NCBI RefSeq assembly: GCF_039544165.1
Contig: NZ_BAABLD010000010.1
Location: forward strand, 62,001-126,000
Source: Viridibacterium curvum
Lineage (GTDB): Bacteria > Pseudomonadota > Gammaproteobacteria > Burkholderiales > Rhodocyclaceae
DNA: 64,000 nt
Reading direction: 5' to 3'
A program made the position numbers and the translations under genes. Shown in pieces: positions 16,235-25,049 of this stretch; position 1 is the first letter of the stretch, and the number at the start of each line of letters is the position of its first letter. The notes beneath the pieces were generated by a model. That model was not told the DNA's origin. It made no database searches and saw only the letters and a program-made list of their open reading frames with translations.

Positions 16235-17410
16235 ATGCCCCAACCACTGAAACACCTCGCCTCCGGCCTGATCCATCATCTGCCCGCCCTGCTCCTGTGC
16301 GCTCTGTGTGCCTGTGGCGGAGGCGGCGGTGGAGGTGGGAGCAGCACGGGCTCGACCGGCGCATCATCCAGCGCGAGCAGCAGCAAGGCCAGCAGCCAAT
16401 CGAGTACCGCCAGCGTTACGAGCAGCAGCAGTAGCAGCGCCTCGTCCAGCAAGTCCTCCAGCGCCAGCGTCGCTTCATCGACGAGCTCCTCAGCCGTTTC
16501 GTCAGCCGTTTCGTCAGCTGTTTCGTCAGCTGTTTCGTCAGCCAGCTCAGCGGGCAGCAGCGTCTCTTCCGGCCTGTATCTCACACAGCCAGACGTAGCA
16601 ACGTGCAGCCCGGGTCAACTGAAAGACAGTGAACGCACGGCCGTACTGAACAAGCTCAACGCAGTACGCGCACGCCATGGTCTCGCAGCCGTGAGCTACG
16701 ACAGCAGCTTCGACGCCGGCGCGGCAGAAGCCGCCATGTACATGGTCGCCAACAAGGCACTGACGCACAGCCCCAGCAGCGGCGGGCTCTGCTATACCGC
16801 AAACGCGGCGTCTCTGGCCGGCAGCAGCAACCTCCATCTCTCCTGGACCAGCGGCAGCACGACACAGAACATCGCCAGCAGCGATGCCATAGTCGGCTAC
16901 CTCATCGACGACAACGTGAGTTCGCTGGGCCACCGCCGCTGGGTGCTCTATCCCTTCCTCGCCACTACGACCTACGGCCGCGTCGATGGTCAGCCGAGTG
17001 GCACCAGCAACAAATACATGTCATCCGTACTGAAGGTGATCGGCGGCGCAGCCAGCAGCGTCAGCATGAGCAATGACTTCGTCGCCTATCCGTACGGCAA
17101 CTACCCGGCGAGCGAGTTCTCGACCAGCTGGTTCTTGTCGTTCTCGGTCGTTGCCAGCAAGACCAATGCGAATGCCAATGGCAGTGGGCAGGTGAGTTTT
17201 GCCGGCGCCACCATCACGGTTGCACGGCCCGACAACACGACACTGACGATCAGCGAACAGAGCGCGGACTACGCGGGCTACGGCCTCGCCAACAACCTGC
17301 AGTGGAAAGTGAGCGGCCTGACGACAGGTGTGACCTATACAGTCACGATCAGCAACGTGGTCGTGAATGGCAGTACGCGCAGCTTCAGCTACAACTTCAC
17401 GTTGCAGTGA
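16235..17410 (+). CDS. Poly-Ser CAP-domain lipoprotein
   Basis: Starts with a lipoprotein signal peptide whose lipobox ends LCALCAC, followed by eight glycines. A low-complexity Ser/Ala/Lys linker of about 90 residues leads to a CAP/SCP (PR-1-like) domain: LNAVRARHGLAAVSYD, then HSPSSGG. A beta-rich C-terminal part follows. CAP domains occur in secreted proteins of varied function. The architecture suggests an outer-membrane-anchored domain on a flexible stalk. Start set at the ATG at 16235, since the frame's earlier ATG at 16196 would put 13 unlike residues before the signal. The linker contains a 12-bp tandem DNA repeat. It overlaps the convergent nagZ end by 14 bp. Confidence 0.8.
   Translation: MPQPLKHLASGLIHHLPALLLCALCACGGGGGGGGSSTGSTGASSSASSSKASSQSSTASVTSSSSSSASSSKSSSASVASSTSSSAVSSAVSSAVSSAVSSASSAGSSVSSGLYLTQPDVATCSPGQLKDSERTAVLNKLNAVRARHGLAAVSYDSSFDAGAAEAAMYMVANKALTHSPSSGGLCYTANAASLAGSSNLHLSWTSGSTTQNIASSDAIVGYLIDDNVSSLGHRRWVLYPFLATTTYGRVDGQPSGTSNKYMSSVLKVIGGAASSVSMSNDFVAYPYGNYPASEFSTSWFLSFSVVASKTNANANGSGQVSFAGATITVARPDNTTLTISEQSADYAGYGLANNLQWKVSGLTTGVTYTVTISNVVVNGSTRSFSYNFTLQ
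16496..16543 (+). repeat. 12-bp tandem repeat in the Ser-rich linker
   Basis: Four consecutive copies of GTTTCGTCAGC(C/T), each coding Val-Ser-Ser-Ala in frame. Being a multiple of three, copy changes would alter linker length without a frameshift. Confidence 0.9.
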
Positions 17411-18434
17411 GCTGCTGCAGGCTGTGCCAGGCTTGCTGGTAGCGAGGTTCCACCGGCAGGGTTTCAGGGTGCATGCGCGCAGTCGGCCGCAGCCGGTCAA
17501 TGCGCGCGGCGGATTCCGCCGACACCTGCGGCTGCCAGCGAGACAGCAGATCGTGAGTCAGGTCGGGGCGGTTACACACCAGAACCATGTCGCAACCTGC
17601 AGCATGCGCCGCATCGGCACGTGCAACGATGTCACCGACGACTGTGGCGCCTTCCATGGTGAGGTCATCGCTGAAGATGACGCCATTGAAGCCGATGCGG
17701 CTTCTCAGTACATCCTGCAGCCAGAAGCGCGAAAAGCCCGCCGGATTGGGATCCACATTCTCGTACACCACGTGGGCCGGCATCACGCCGCTGAGCACCA
17801 GCTTCAGTTCATGTCGATAAGGCACGATGTCTTCGCGCCAGATCTCGTCGAATTCGCGCGAATCCGTCGGCATTGCCACGTGCGAATCGGCCTCGGCAAA
17901 ACCATGGCCGGGAAAATGTTTGCCGACCGAGCCCATGCCAGCCTCGCGCAGACCCAGCGATAGCGCATAGGCCAGCTCGGCTGAAACCTGCGGATCGCGG
18001 TGAAACGAACGGTCACCGATCACGCTGCTGTGACCATAGTCCAGGTCAAGCACGGGCGTGAAGGAGAGATCCACTCCTTGCGCCAGCAATTCGGCGGCCA
18101 GCACGTAGCCCGTATCCTGTGCGAGATAACGCGCATGCTGCGCGTCGAGCTGCCAGACCTCGCCGATGCGACGCATCGCCGGCAGTCTCGTGAAGCCGCT
18201 GCGGAAGCGCTGCACGCGCCCGCCTTCGTGGTCGACGGCAATGATCAATGCAGGATTGCGCAGTGCGTGAATCTCGGCGCACAGCGCAGCGAGCTGATCG
18301 GGATTGTCGTAATTGCGCGTAAAGAGGATGACGCCGCCGACGAGCGGATGCTGCAGGATTTCGCGCTCGGCATCGCTCAGGCTGTGGCCCACCACATCAC
18401 ACATCACGGGGCCAAGGGGTTGCTGCAAGCTCAT
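17397..18434 (-). CDS. nagZ: Beta-N-acetylhexosaminidase
   Basis: Cytoplasmic glycoside hydrolase family 3 enzyme that releases N-acetylglucosamine from anhydromuropeptides in cell-wall recycling. Family motifs: PVMCDVVGHSLSDAERE at the start, AVDHEGGRVQRFR, and KHFPGHGFAEADSHVAMP with the catalytic His loop; FSDDLTMEGA holds the Asp nucleophile. Start at the ATG at 18434, one base after the acpS stop; an upstream extension of the frame is not family-like. 345 residues. Last gene of the block beginning at lepA/lepB. Its 3' end overlaps the convergent CAP lipoprotein by 14 bp. Confidence 0.95.
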   Translation of the reverse strand: MSLQQPLGPVMCDVVGHSLSDAEREILQHPLVGGVILFTRNYDNPDQLAALCAEIHALRNPALIIAVDHEGGRVQRFRSGFTRLPAMRRIGEVWQLDAQHARYLAQDTGYVLAAELLAQGVDLSFTPVLDLDYGHSSVIGDRSFHRDPQVSAELAYALSLGLREAGMGSVGKHFPGHGFAEADSHVAMPTDSREFDEIWREDIVPYRHELKLVLSGVMPAHVVYENVDPNPAGFSRFWLQDVLRSRIGFNGVIFSDDLTMEGATVVGDIVARADAAHAAGCDMVLVCNRPDLTHDLLSRWQPQVSAESAARIDRLRPTARMHPETLPVEPRYQQAWHSLQQLTAT

Positions 18435-18435
18435 G

Positions 18436-18822
18436 TCAGGTCCTGTCCAGTTGCTCGATGATGGCGAAAGCCACCACGTATTCCTTTTCATCGCTGATCG
18501 ACAGCTGCGCCACCAGGCTACGCTCGCGCATCAAAGCCCCCAACGCCTCGTTGAACGAAAACGCTGGCTTGCCCAATTCATTGTGCGTCACCGCGATTGC
18601 ATGCAGCGTGACGGGGGCACGCAACCCGGTGCCGAATGCCTTGGAGAAGGCCTCTTTGGCGGCGAAACGCTTGGCAAGAAAGCGTGCCGGATCCGCGGCG
18701 CGCGCCAGATCGGCATGTTCAGGCTCGGCGAGCATGGTTTCGGCGTAGCGTTCGCCGTGGCGCGCCAACCCCTCGCGGATGCGAGCCACCGACACGATGT
18801 CGGTGCCGATACCGAAAATCAT
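18436..18822 (-). CDS. acpS: Holo-[acyl-carrier-protein] synthase
   Basis: Transfers phosphopantetheine from CoA to acyl carrier protein (acpP is at 32.7-33.0 kb). Motifs GIGTDIVSVARI at the N-terminus and FLAKRFAAKEAFSKAFGTG are diagnostic. 128 residues, the normal size. Its start overlaps the pdxJ stop as ATGA, and it is followed by nagZ after one base, so the three are translationally coupled. Confidence 0.96.
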   Translation of the reverse strand: MIFGIGTDIVSVARIREGLARHGERYAETMLAEPEHADLARAADPARFLAKRFAAKEAFSKAFGTGLRAPVTLHAIAVTHNELGKPAFSFNEALGALMRERSLVAQLSISDEKEYVVAFAIIEQLDRT

Positions 18823-19589
18823 GCTGTGTGTTGCCCCGGCGCGCGCAAGGCTGCTTCACGCATCAGGCGCTTCATTTCCGCCACAGCACCACGCAAGCCC
18901 ATGAACACGGCACGGCTGACGATGGCGTGGCCGATGTGCAGCTCACGCACTTCGGGCAAAGCCGCCACGGGCTGCACGTTGAAATAGTTGAGCGCATGAC
19001 CGGCGTTGAAACGCATGCCGAGATCGACGATGGCATGACCAGCCACGCGGATGCGGTTGAGCTCTTCAAGCACTGCCGGGCTGCGCGCATCGCGCCCCTT
19101 GGCATGAAACGCATGGGCATACGGCCCGGTGTGGATCTCGCAGACACGCGCACCGATGCGCGCAGCCGCCTCAACCTGCGCCAGATCCGCGTCGATGAAG
19201 ACGCTGGTCATGATGCCTGCGTCGCGCAGGCGGCTGATGACGTCACGCAGCTCGGTTTCGTTGCCGACGATGTTCAGCCCACCCTCGGTCGTCACCTCCT
19301 GGCGACCTTCAGGCACCAGCATGGCCATCTCGGGCTTGATGTCGCAGGCAATGCCGACCATCTCGGCGGTAGCCGCCATTTCGAGATTGAGCTTGATATG
19401 GGTGAGCTCGCGCAGACGACGCACGTCCTGATCCTGGATGTGCCGACGGTCTTCGCGCAAATGCACGGTGATGCCGTCTGCTCCCCCCAGGTGCGCTTCG
19501 ACAGCGGCCCACACCGGGTCCGGCTCATAGCTGCGGCGCGCCTGGCGCAGCGTGGCGACGTGGTCAATATTGACGCCCAGTTCGATCAT
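18819..19589 (-). CDS. pdxJ: Pyridoxine 5'-phosphate synthase
   Basis: Condenses 1-deoxyxylulose 5-phosphate with 3-amino-2-oxopropyl phosphate to make pyridoxine 5'-phosphate, the last ring-closing step of DXP-dependent vitamin B6 synthesis. Motifs: LGVNIDHVATLRQARR with the active-site His, DGITVHLREDRRHI, and the C-terminal GHAIVSRAVFMGL. 256 residues. Overlaps recO by ATGA at its start and acpS by ATGA at its end. Confidence 0.96.
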   Translation of the reverse strand: MIELGVNIDHVATLRQARRSYEPDPVWAAVEAHLGGADGITVHLREDRRHIQDQDVRRLRELTHIKLNLEMAATAEMVGIACDIKPEMAMLVPEGRQEVTTEGGLNIVGNETELRDVISRLRDAGIMTSVFIDADLAQVEAAARIGARVCEIHTGPYAHAFHAKGRDARSPAVLEELNRIRVAGHAIVDLGMRFNAGHALNYFNVQPVAALPEVRELHIGHAIVSRAVFMGLRGAVAEMKRLMREAALRAPGQHTA

Positions 19590-20311
19590 AGTTCCTGCAA
19601 CTCCATGAGAATGCGCCGGGACTCCAGCGCTTGCCCACCAAGATGATGGTGCATCAATCGCCGCATCAGGCTGCGCGCCTGTGACAAGGTGGCGGGCGCC
19701 GAGAAATCGTCGCGCGCCATGGCCAGCAATACATGACCGTCAAGCACTGGAATATCGCCCATGTCGCGGTCGGCTTCAACCACACCGCGTTCATGGATGA
19801 ACACGTAACGTCGTTCCGGCCGCACGACTTCACCCGTATCAGCCTCCGCGTCCAGAGTCAGCCCGTAGCCCAGCTCGCGCAGCAAGGCCAGTTCGAAGCT
19901 GCGCAGCAAAGGCTCGGTGGGCGCATTGGCCGCCAGCGCGGCAATGGTCTGCGCATAGTGGTCGAACAGCACGGGATGCGCGTCTTCGCGCGGCAGCAAG
20001 CGAATCAGCAATTCGTTGAGGTAATAGCCGCACAGCAGTTCCCGCCCCGCCAGCAGAGCCTGACCGCCGAGCCAGGACGCTGCCGTAAGCGTTTTCAGAT
20101 CGGCCTTGCCGGTCCAGCTGACCGCCAGCGGCTGGAAGGCCATCAATACGCCACGCAATTGTGATGCTGGCCGCCGCGCCCCCTTGGCCACCAGTGGCAA
20201 GCGGCCGTGATCACGCGCAAAAGTTTCAACAATCAGGCTGGTCTCGCGCCAAGGATAGGTATGCAGCACGAAAGCACTGGCTTCATCGATGCGCAGGCGT
20301 GTTGAGACCAT
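19586..20311 (-). CDS. recO: DNA repair protein RecO
   Basis: RecO loads RecA in the RecFOR gap-repair pathway. The N-terminal OB-fold is visible (ASAFVLHTYPWRETSLIVET, then LPLVAKGARRP), followed by the helical domain (ELLIRLLPREDAHPVLFDHY). As in many Betaproteobacteria, the zinc Cys cluster is absent. 241 residues. It lies nine bases after era and overlaps pdxJ by four. Confidence 0.94.
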   Translation of the reverse strand: MVSTRLRIDEASAFVLHTYPWRETSLIVETFARDHGRLPLVAKGARRPASQLRGVLMAFQPLAVSWTGKADLKTLTAASWLGGQALLAGRELLCGYYLNELLIRLLPREDAHPVLFDHYAQTIAALAANAPTEPLLRSFELALLRELGYGLTLDAEADTGEVVRPERRYVFIHERGVVEADRDMGDIPVLDGHVLLAMARDDFSAPATLSQARSLMRRLMHHHLGGQALESRRILMELQEL

Positions 20312-20320
20312 TGCGGCCGG

Positions 20321-21232
20321 TCAGTCGTACCCGAGCGACTTGAGCGCACGTTCGTCGTCGGCCCATCCGCTCTTTACCTTGACCCAGACTTCGAGATAGA
20401 CCTTGCCGTCGAACAGCTTTTCCATGTCGACGCGTGCCTCGGTCGAAATCCGCTTGAGGTGCTGACCCCCCTTGCCGATGACCATGGCCTTGTGCGCGGC
20501 CTTGTCGACGATGATGGCCGCAAAAATACGCCGCAAACCACCCTGCACCTCGAATTTTTCGATCTCGACCGCCATGCCGTAAGGCAGCTCTTCACCAAGC
20601 AGGCGGAACAGCTTCTCGCGGATGAATTCTGACGCCAGAAAGCGCTCTGAACGATCAGTAATGTCATCTTCGCCGAACACCGGCTCGCCCTCGGGCAGAT
20701 ATTTCGCCAGCGTGCGCAGCAGCTCGGGCGCATTGTTACCGCGCTGGGCACTGACCGGCACCATGTCGGCAAAGGGATACTCGGCCGCCATCTTCTCGAG
20801 AAAGGGCAACACCTCGCCTTTGTCCTCGAGCATGTCGATCTTGTTGATGACCAGCACGACCTTCGCGCCCTCGGGCAGCAAGGCCAGCACCTGGCGATCC
20901 GCCGGGCCAAATTGCCCGGCTTCGATCACCAGCGCCACCACATCCACGTCCGGCAAAACCTGCGTGACCGTGCGGTTCATCGTGCGGTTGAGCGCATTCT
21001 TGTGCCGAGTCTGGAATCCGGGTGTATCCACGAAAATGAACTGATTGTTGCCCTCGGTCAGCACGCCCGTGACGCGATGGCGCGTGGTCTGCGCCTTGCG
21101 CGAGACGATGCTGACCTTCTGCCCGACAAAGCGATTGAGCAGCGTGGACTTGCCGACATTGGGGCGGCCGACGATGGCGATGTAACCCGTATGAAATGCC
21201 TGCGGGACTTCGGGCGCGGAGTTATCAGTCAT
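20321..21232 (-). CDS. era: GTPase Era
   Basis: Essential GTPase for 16S rRNA and 30S maturation. G1 motif GRPNVGKST, G3 DTPGF, G4 NKID, and a C-terminal KH domain (VIGKGGQHLKRI) that binds the 3' end of 16S rRNA. 303 residues. Overlaps rnc as ATGA. rnc-era-recO is the conserved order. Confidence 0.97.
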   Translation of the reverse strand: MTDNSAPEVPQAFHTGYIAIVGRPNVGKSTLLNRFVGQKVSIVSRKAQTTRHRVTGVLTEGNNQFIFVDTPGFQTRHKNALNRTMNRTVTQVLPDVDVVALVIEAGQFGPADRQVLALLPEGAKVVLVINKIDMLEDKGEVLPFLEKMAAEYPFADMVPVSAQRGNNAPELLRTLAKYLPEGEPVFGEDDITDRSERFLASEFIREKLFRLLGEELPYGMAVEIEKFEVQGGLRRIFAAIIVDKAAHKAMVIGKGGQHLKRISTEARVDMEKLFDGKVYLEVWVKVKSGWADDERALKSLGYD

Positions 21233-21900
21233 GCTGTTCCAATCTGGGCGAGCGCCTGCTGCGCTGCCGCCTGTTCCGCAATGCGACGGCTATTACCGCT
21301 GCCGCGGGTGTGAATGTTGAGGGAGGGGATCACGCAGGCCATTTCGAACTCCTGCTGATGTGCCTCCCCGCGCGTCTCGACGAGCTCGTAGTTCGGCAAA
21401 GGCAAACGACGTGCCTGCAAGAGTTCCTGCAGGGCCGTCTTCGGATCTTTGAGGCTGCGCTGTGGATCCAGCCCTTCCAGTAAGGGCATGTAGAGCTGCA
21501 CGACCAGTTGCTCTGCAGCGCCAAAACCACCATCCAGAAAGACCGCACCAATCAAGGCTTCTGTTGCATCGGCAAGGATGGAGGGACGGCGATCACCGCC
21601 ACTGCGCAACTCTCCCTCGCCCAATCGCAAAAGCGCCCCCAGACCAAGTCCGATCGCGATGCCGTGCAAGGCGTCCTGCCGCACCAGCTGCGCCCGCAAA
21701 CGAGACAGTTCACCTTCACGCAACTGCGCAAAACGCGCATACAGCTGCGTGGCAATAACCATGTTGAGGACGGAGTCGCCGAGGAACTCGAGACGCTCGT
21801 AATGATCCGCGCTGAAGCTGCGGTGAGTCAGCGCCTGCTGCAGCAGACGCGCTTCCTTGAAGTGATACGCGATGCCGCGTTGCAGGGCATCCAGGCTCAC
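21229..21900 (-). CDS. rnc: Ribonuclease III
   Basis: Double-strand-specific endoribonuclease for rRNA and mRNA processing. Catalytic signature ERLEFLGDSVLNMV, then a second acidic cluster (LADATEALIGAVFLD), and a C-terminal double-stranded-RNA-binding domain (DPKTALQELLQ through AAAQQALAQI). Start set at the GTG at 21900, which gives the standard N-terminus SLDALQRGIAYHF and 223 residues. The frame is open further upstream, but that part overlaps the DUF4845 gene in another frame. A GAGG lies 11 bases before the GTG. Confidence 0.95.
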   Translation of the reverse strand: MSLDALQRGIAYHFKEARLLQQALTHRSFSADHYERLEFLGDSVLNMVIATQLYARFAQLREGELSRLRAQLVRQDALHGIAIGLGLGALLRLGEGELRSGGDRRPSILADATEALIGAVFLDGGFGAAEQLVVQLYMPLLEGLDPQRSLKDPKTALQELLQARRLPLPNYELVETRGEAHQQEFEMACVIPSLNIHTRGSGNSRRIAEQAAAQQALAQIGTA

Positions 21901-21913
21901 GAACTCACAAACC

Positions 21914-22291
21914 TCATTTGCCTTTGGCGCCTTCCGAGGCGACCGAAAAGTCGAAATACAGGCCGCAATTGCCGAACAGCTCGACCTCACGGCGATAGTC
22001 GACGGACAGGTAAGCACGTCCGTCTTCCTTGGTGACGACAATTGTCTGCGGATCTACGGAGTTGATGTCGTTGATCTGCGCGTATTTCGCAAAGGCGTTG
22101 CGAAAAACAGTGGCGGACTGCTGGACATCCGTCGAAGAGATAATGGACTTGAATGCCCCCTTCACAGCGGAATACTCGGTAAACACCGGCACCAGCTTGA
22201 GTCCGAGCATCAATGCCGCCACGAGGAACATACCAACGATCAAGGTCGATACGAGTGTAAGACCGCTTTGCTTGCGCTTGAAACCTTGCAT
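21914..22291 (-). CDS. DUF4845 membrane protein
   Basis: 125 residues. Short basic N-terminus (MQGFKRKQSG), one transmembrane helix (LTLVSTLIVGMFLVAALMLG), then a small periplasmic domain (FTEYSAVKGAFKSI). It resembles a minor-pilin or prepilin fold start but lacks a clear prepilin cleavage site. The DUF4845 gene between lepB and rnc is standard in Betaproteobacteria and Pseudomonas. Function unknown. Confidence 0.88.
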   Translation of the reverse strand: MQGFKRKQSGLTLVSTLIVGMFLVAALMLGLKLVPVFTEYSAVKGAFKSIISSTDVQQSATVFRNAFAKYAQINDINSVDPQTIVVTKEDGRAYLSVDYRREVELFGNCGLYFDFSVASEGAKGK

Positions 22292-22317
22292 GAGCCTGCC
22301 CTCCCTCTCAAGAATGC

Positions 22318-23124
22318 TTACTTGAAACTACCAATACGACTGAAATCGATGCCCTTCGGGAAGGGCAGAATGCTGTCGATGTGGAACCAGACGAAGAATG
22401 CCTTACCCACTATATTCTCTTCCGGCACAAAGCCCCAAACACGGGAGTCGGCGCTGTTGTCCCGGTTGTCGCCCATCATGAAATAGTGGCCTGGCGGCAC
22501 CGTACAGATCACGTTCTGGGCCGAACGCACACAGTTCTCGTTGTAGGGATGCGGAATGCTCATCGCATTGCGATTGTCGGCCGGGTTGTTGAGCATGGCG
22601 TGCTCGACGTCACCCAAGGTTTCCAGGAAGCGCTGGTTGGTCACCGTACCTTCCACGAAATCGCCCGCGTCCTTGACCGGCACCGCCACCCCGTTCACCG
22701 TCAGGCGCTTGTTGATGTATTCGATCTTGTCGCCAGGCAAGCCTACAACGCGCTTGATGTAGTCCTGTGTCTTGTCCTGCGGATAACGGAAGACCATCAC
22801 ATCACCACGCTGGGGCAGGTTCACTTCGATGATCTTCTTGTTGAGCACCGGCAAACGCACCCCGTAGGTGTACTTGTTCACCAGGATGAAGTCGCCCACC
22901 ATCAAGGTCGGCACCATTGAGCCCGAAGGGATGCGGAACGGTTCGACCCAGAACGAGCGCAACAGGAAAATCGGCAGGATGACGGGAAAAAAACTGGCGC
23001 CGTACTCAACCCACCACGGGTCAGGCGAACCCTTGCTACGCAGCTTGCGGGCCTTGAACACATCGAAGAACCAGAGTGCACCGGTCACAACAGACAACAG
23101 GAACAGGATCAGGGCGAAATCCAC
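22318..23124 (-). CDS. lepB: Signal peptidase I
   Basis: Cleaves signal peptides of Sec- and Tat-exported proteins at the outer face of the inner membrane. Two N-terminal membrane segments, catalytic Ser in IPSGSMVPTLMVGD, catalytic Lys in YIKRVVGLPGD, and the conserved GDNRDNSADSR box. The GTG at 23124 is preferred because GAGG lies five bases upstream and it gives the usual MDFALILF start. A GTG two codons earlier (23130) is the alternative. 268 residues. Follows lepA by 36 bp. Confidence 0.95.
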   Translation of the reverse strand: MDFALILFLLSVVTGALWFFDVFKARKLRSKGSPDPWWVEYGASFFPVILPIFLLRSFWVEPFRIPSGSMVPTLMVGDFILVNKYTYGVRLPVLNKKIIEVNLPQRGDVMVFRYPQDKTQDYIKRVVGLPGDKIEYINKRLTVNGVAVPVKDAGDFVEGTVTNQRFLETLGDVEHAMLNNPADNRNAMSIPHPYNENCVRSAQNVICTVPPGHYFMMGDNRDNSADSRVWGFVPEENIVGKAFFVWFHIDSILPFPKGIDFSRIGSFK

Positions 23125-23160
23125 AAGCACCTCGAATTGATTGTTTAGGGCGACGGCGCC

Positions 23161-24957
23161 TTACTTGCCATCGCTGACACGCAAGACGGCGAGGAAGGCT
23201 TCCTGCGGAATCTCCACATTGCCCACCTGCTTCATGCGCTTCTTGCCTTCCTTCTGCCTCTCCAGCAGTTTCTTCTTGCGCGAAATGTCGCCGCCGTAAC
23301 ACTTGGCCAGCACGTTCTTGCGCAGGGCCTTGATGGTTTCGCGCGAAATGATGTTCGCACCGATTGCGGCCTGGATCGCCACGTCGAACATCTGGCGCGG
23401 GATCAGTTCGCGCAGCTTGGCGGCCAGTTCGCGGCCACGGTACACGGCATTCTCGCGGTGAACGATGACAGACAGCGCATCGACCTTCTCGCTGCTCACC
23501 AGCATGTCGAGCTTGACCACGTCAGCTGCGCGATATTCCTTGAACTCGTAATCCAGCGAAGCGTAGCCACGCGACACGGATTTCAGCTTGTCGAAGAAGT
23601 CCATCACTACTTCGGCCATGGGCATCTCATAGACCAGCTTCACCTGGCGACCGTGGTAGTGCATGTCAACCTGGTTGCCGCGCTTCTGGTTGCACAGCGT
23701 GATGACCGTGCCGACGTAATCCTGCGGCAGGAAGATCGTCGCCGTGATGATGGGCTCACGGATCTCGGCGATCTTCGAGATTTCCGGCAGCTTGGATGGA
23801 TTCTCGATCTTGATGATGTCGCCGTTGTTCATCACGACCTCGTACACCACAGTCGGTGCGGTCGTGATGAGATCCATGTTGAACTCGCGCTCCAGGCGTT
23901 CCTGCACGATTTCCATGTGCAGCAAACCGAGGAAGCCGCAACGGAAGCCGAAGCCCAGGGCCTGCGACACTTCCGGTTCGTACTGCAGCGACGCATCGTT
24001 GAGCTGGAGCTTTTCGAGCGAATCGCGCAGCTGGTCGTACTCGCTGGACTCCACCGGGTAGAGGCCGGCAAACACCTGTGGTTTGATTTCCTTGAAACCG
24101 TCGAGCGGCTCCGGTGCCGCCTTGTTGGCGATGGTGATGGTGTCGCCAACCTTGGCCGCCTTGAGCTCCTTGATGCCGGCGATGACGAAACCCACCTGTC
24201 CGGCCGACAGCGATTCGCGCTGCACGGACTTTGGCGAGAACACGCCAACCTGTTCGCACAGTTGCTGCGCACCGGTGCTCATGAACAGGAGTTTATCTTT
24301 GGGGCGCATGGTGCCATCCACCACACGCACCAGCATCACGACGCCAACGTAGTTGTCGAACCACGAGTCGATGATCAGCGCCTTGAGCGGCGCTTCCGGA
24401 TCACCCTCTGGCGGCGGCATGCGCGTGATGACGGCTTCCAGAATGTCGTCGATACCCATGCCGGTCTTGGCGCTGCAGGGGATCGCATCGGTCGCGTCGA
24501 TGCCGATCACATCTTCAACCTCTTGCCGCGCATTGTCCGGGTCCGCTGAAGGCAAGTCCATCTTGTTGAGCACGGGCACTACTTCAACGCCCTGCTCCAA
24601 CGCGGTGTAGCAGTTGGCCACAGTCTGCGCTTCCACGCCCTGCGACGCATCGACGACCAGCAGCGCGCCCTCACAAGCAGCCAGCGAGCGACTCACCTCG
24701 TAGGAGAAGTCGACGTGCCCGGGTGTGTCGATGAGATTGAAGTTGTACTTTTTCCCATCACGCGCCACGTAAGTCAGCGCTGCCGTCTGCGCCTTGATGG
24801 TGATGCCGCGTTCGCGCTCCAGATCCATGGAGTCGAGCACCTGCGCCTCCATTTCACGGTCGGACAAACCGCCGCAGCGCTGGATGATGCGATCAGCCAG
24901 CGTGGACTTGCCGTGATCGATGTGGGCGATGATGGAAAAGTTGCGTATGTGCTGCAT
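23161..24957 (-). CDS. lepA: Translation elongation factor 4
   Basis: LepA/EF4, a ribosomal GTPase linked to ribosome assembly and back-translocation under stress. G1 AHIDHGKST, G3 DTPGHVDF, G4 NKMDLP. EF-G-like domains III and V and the LepA-specific C-terminal domain follow, ending RQKEGKKRMKQVG. 598 residues, full length. First gene of the lepA-lepB-DUF4845-rnc-era block. A terminator at 24966-24990 separates it from the upstream envelope-stress operon. Confidence 0.97.
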   Translation of the reverse strand: MQHIRNFSIIAHIDHGKSTLADRIIQRCGGLSDREMEAQVLDSMDLERERGITIKAQTAALTYVARDGKKYNFNLIDTPGHVDFSYEVSRSLAACEGALLVVDASQGVEAQTVANCYTALEQGVEVVPVLNKMDLPSADPDNARQEVEDVIGIDATDAIPCSAKTGMGIDDILEAVITRMPPPEGDPEAPLKALIIDSWFDNYVGVVMLVRVVDGTMRPKDKLLFMSTGAQQLCEQVGVFSPKSVQRESLSAGQVGFVIAGIKELKAAKVGDTITIANKAAPEPLDGFKEIKPQVFAGLYPVESSEYDQLRDSLEKLQLNDASLQYEPEVSQALGFGFRCGFLGLLHMEIVQERLEREFNMDLITTAPTVVYEVVMNNGDIIKIENPSKLPEISKIAEIREPIITATIFLPQDYVGTVITLCNQKRGNQVDMHYHGRQVKLVYEMPMAEVVMDFFDKLKSVSRGYASLDYEFKEYRAADVVKLDMLVSSEKVDALSVIVHRENAVYRGRELAAKLRELIPRQMFDVAIQAAIGANIISRETIKALRKNVLAKCYGGDISRKKKLLERQKEGKKRMKQVGNVEIPQEAFLAVLRVSDGK

Positions 24958-24965
24958 TCGACATG

Positions 24966-24990
24966 AAAAAGGGCGCGCTAGACGCCCTTT
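24966..24990 (-). terminator. Terminator of the rpoE-degP operon
   Basis: Minus-strand GGGCG / CGCCC stem extended by AAA/TTT, a seven-base loop, then five T. It lies between the degP stop and the lepA start, so the envelope-stress operon and the lepA block are probably separate transcripts. Confidence 0.8.
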
Positions 24991-25049
24991 GGAACCCTGA
25001 ATTTGCGCGACCGACGATTATAGCCGAGGGCAGTGACCGGCAGCCGCTT

